NCBI GenBank assembly: GCA_021803845.1
Contig: JAJZLA010000160.1
Coordinates: 1 to 5,075, forward strand
Length of the DNA: 5,075 nt
Direction of reading: 5' to 3'
From: a bacterium
Lineage (GTDB): Bacteria; SZUA-79; Acidulodesulfobacterales; Acidulodesulfobacteraceae
In this document: piece after piece, positions 4,376 through 5,075 of the stretch
Layout of the letters: each line of letters begins with the position of its first letter
How positions within the stretch are numbered: position 1 is the first letter of the stretch
Position numbers and translations under genes: made by a program
The notes under the pieces: generated by a model
The model's database searches: none
What the model was told of the DNA's origin: nothing
Seen by the model: the letters and a program-made list of their open reading frames with translations, nothing else

Positions 4376-5075
4376 ATGAAAGTCAATAAAGCGGTTTTTC
4401 CAGCCGCGGGTCTTGGAACAAGGCTTCTGCCTATTACGAAATCGATTCCGAAAGAAATGCTCGTTCTGGTAGATAAGCCTTTAATACAGTACGGCGTAGA
4501 AGAATGCATGGGAGCGGATATAACGGATATTATCATCATTACGGGTAGGGGAAAAACGGCTATAGAAGACTATTTCGACAGGTCTATAGAACATGAAATT
4601 TTACTTAAAGAAAAGGGCAAACATCATTTATTAAAGTCGGTAGATGAAATATCAAACCGCATCAGCCTTACTTATACGAGGCAAAAGGAAGCTTTGGGTC
4701 TGGGGCATGCGATTTTATGTTCGCAAAATATGGTCGGCGAAGAACCTTTCGCCGTAGTGTTGAGCGACGACATCATAGATTCCGAAGTTCCCGTCATGAA
4801 ACAGATGGTCGCTATATATAAAAAATACAGATATTCCGTTTTGGCAGTTCAGCGCGTTAAAGACGAAGACGTGTCGAAATACGGAATAATCAGCGGTAAA
4901 GAAATTGAAAAAGGCTTGTATAGCGTGGAAGATTTAGTCGAAAAACCAGATATTAAAGACGCTCCTTCCAATCTTGCAATAATAGGAAGATATATATTAA
5001 TGCCGGATATATTCGACTTTCTTAAAAATACCGCTCCCGGAAAAGGCGGCGAAATTCAGCTGACCGACGCCATAA
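4376..5075 (+). CDS. galU: UTP-glucose-1-phosphate uridylyltransferase, C-terminus cut by window edge
   Basis: This cytoplasmic enzyme makes UDP-glucose and pyrophosphate from UTP and glucose 1-phosphate, supplying UDP-sugars for lipopolysaccharide, capsule and other glycans. The 233 visible residues follow the family closely. The nucleotide-binding loop FPAAGLGTR is at 8-16, with IPKEML at 24-29 and VDKPLIQY at 32-39. TGRGKTAIEDYFD is at 56-68 and RQKEALGLGHA at 102-112. The metal-binding acidic pair lies in SDD at 130-132, VEKP at 188-191, and GGEIQLTDAI at 224-233. The family is usually about 290 residues, so roughly the last fifth is missing. It diverges from the thioredoxin-like gene and has its own promoter and Shine-Dalgarno. 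Its G+C is visibly higher than in the R-M genes, consistent with a resident chromosomal gene. Confidence 0.97.
   Translation, partial: MKVNKAVFPAAGLGTRLLPITKSIPKEMLVLVDKPLIQYGVEECMGADITDIIIITGRGKTAIEDYFDRSIEHEILLKEKGKHHLLKSVDEISNRISLTYTRQKEALGLGHAILCSQNMVGEEPFAVVLSDDIIDSEVPVMKQMVAIYKKYRYSVLAVQRVKDEDVSKYGIISGKEIEKGLYSVEDLVEKPDIKDAPSNLAIIGRYILMPDIFDFLKNTAPGKGGEIQLTDAI

Noticed and set aside
4357..4539. Minus-strand 60-codon frame
   Set aside because: Antisense to the strongly conserved start of galU.

Overview
The window looks like chromosomal DNA of an AT-rich Gram-negative bacterium. A galU reading frame of ordinary bacterial type, a membrane-anchored thioredoxin of the TlpA/ResA type and a bacterial tRNA-Ser with an encoded CCA all fit this. 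The GTCATTCCCGCG-type hairpin repeat and the codon style suggest a proteobacterial, possibly deltaproteobacterial-like lineage, but that placement is a weak inference.

Layout. (1) Bases 1-124, minus strand: the first 41 codons of an unidentified gene running off the left edge. (2) Bases 147-3056, minus strand: a restriction-modification cluster, read right to left as a 422-aa amino-methyltransferase, then after 3 bases a 222-aa PD-(D/E)xK endonuclease with features of the BsaWI/CCGG-recognising group, then a second, 223-aa methyltransferase. Between endonuclease and second methyltransferase sits a 227-bp element with perfect 20-bp terminal inverted repeats, a possible 5-bp target duplication and three internal hairpins: a candidate MITE. 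(3) Bases 3101-3487: an intact minus-strand tRNA-Ser(CGA) with its own promoter, preceded in transcription order by a near-identical second copy broken by two short GC-rich insertions, one in the T loop and one in the anticodon stem. Downstream of the intact tRNA is a 16-nt stretch complementary to its T arm and acceptor strand. (4) Bases 3533-4138, minus strand: the thioredoxin-like protein. (5) Bases 4139-4375: a divergent intergenic region with symmetric AT-rich elements. (6) Base 4376 to the right edge, plus strand: galU, cut by the window end.

How it fits together. The three R-M genes probably form one acquired defence unit beside a tRNA gene. Methyltransferase and endonuclease are tightly coupled, which sets modification before restriction in transcription order. 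The R-M genes are visibly poorer in G+C than galU: 12 of 60 bases at 2401-2460 against 29 of 60 at 4381-4440. tRNA-Ser, the thioredoxin and galU look like resident genes. The most unusual points are the doubly interrupted tRNA-Ser copy, the downstream complement of the tRNA T arm, and the TIR element splitting the R-M cluster. No completely new multi-gene system is evident.
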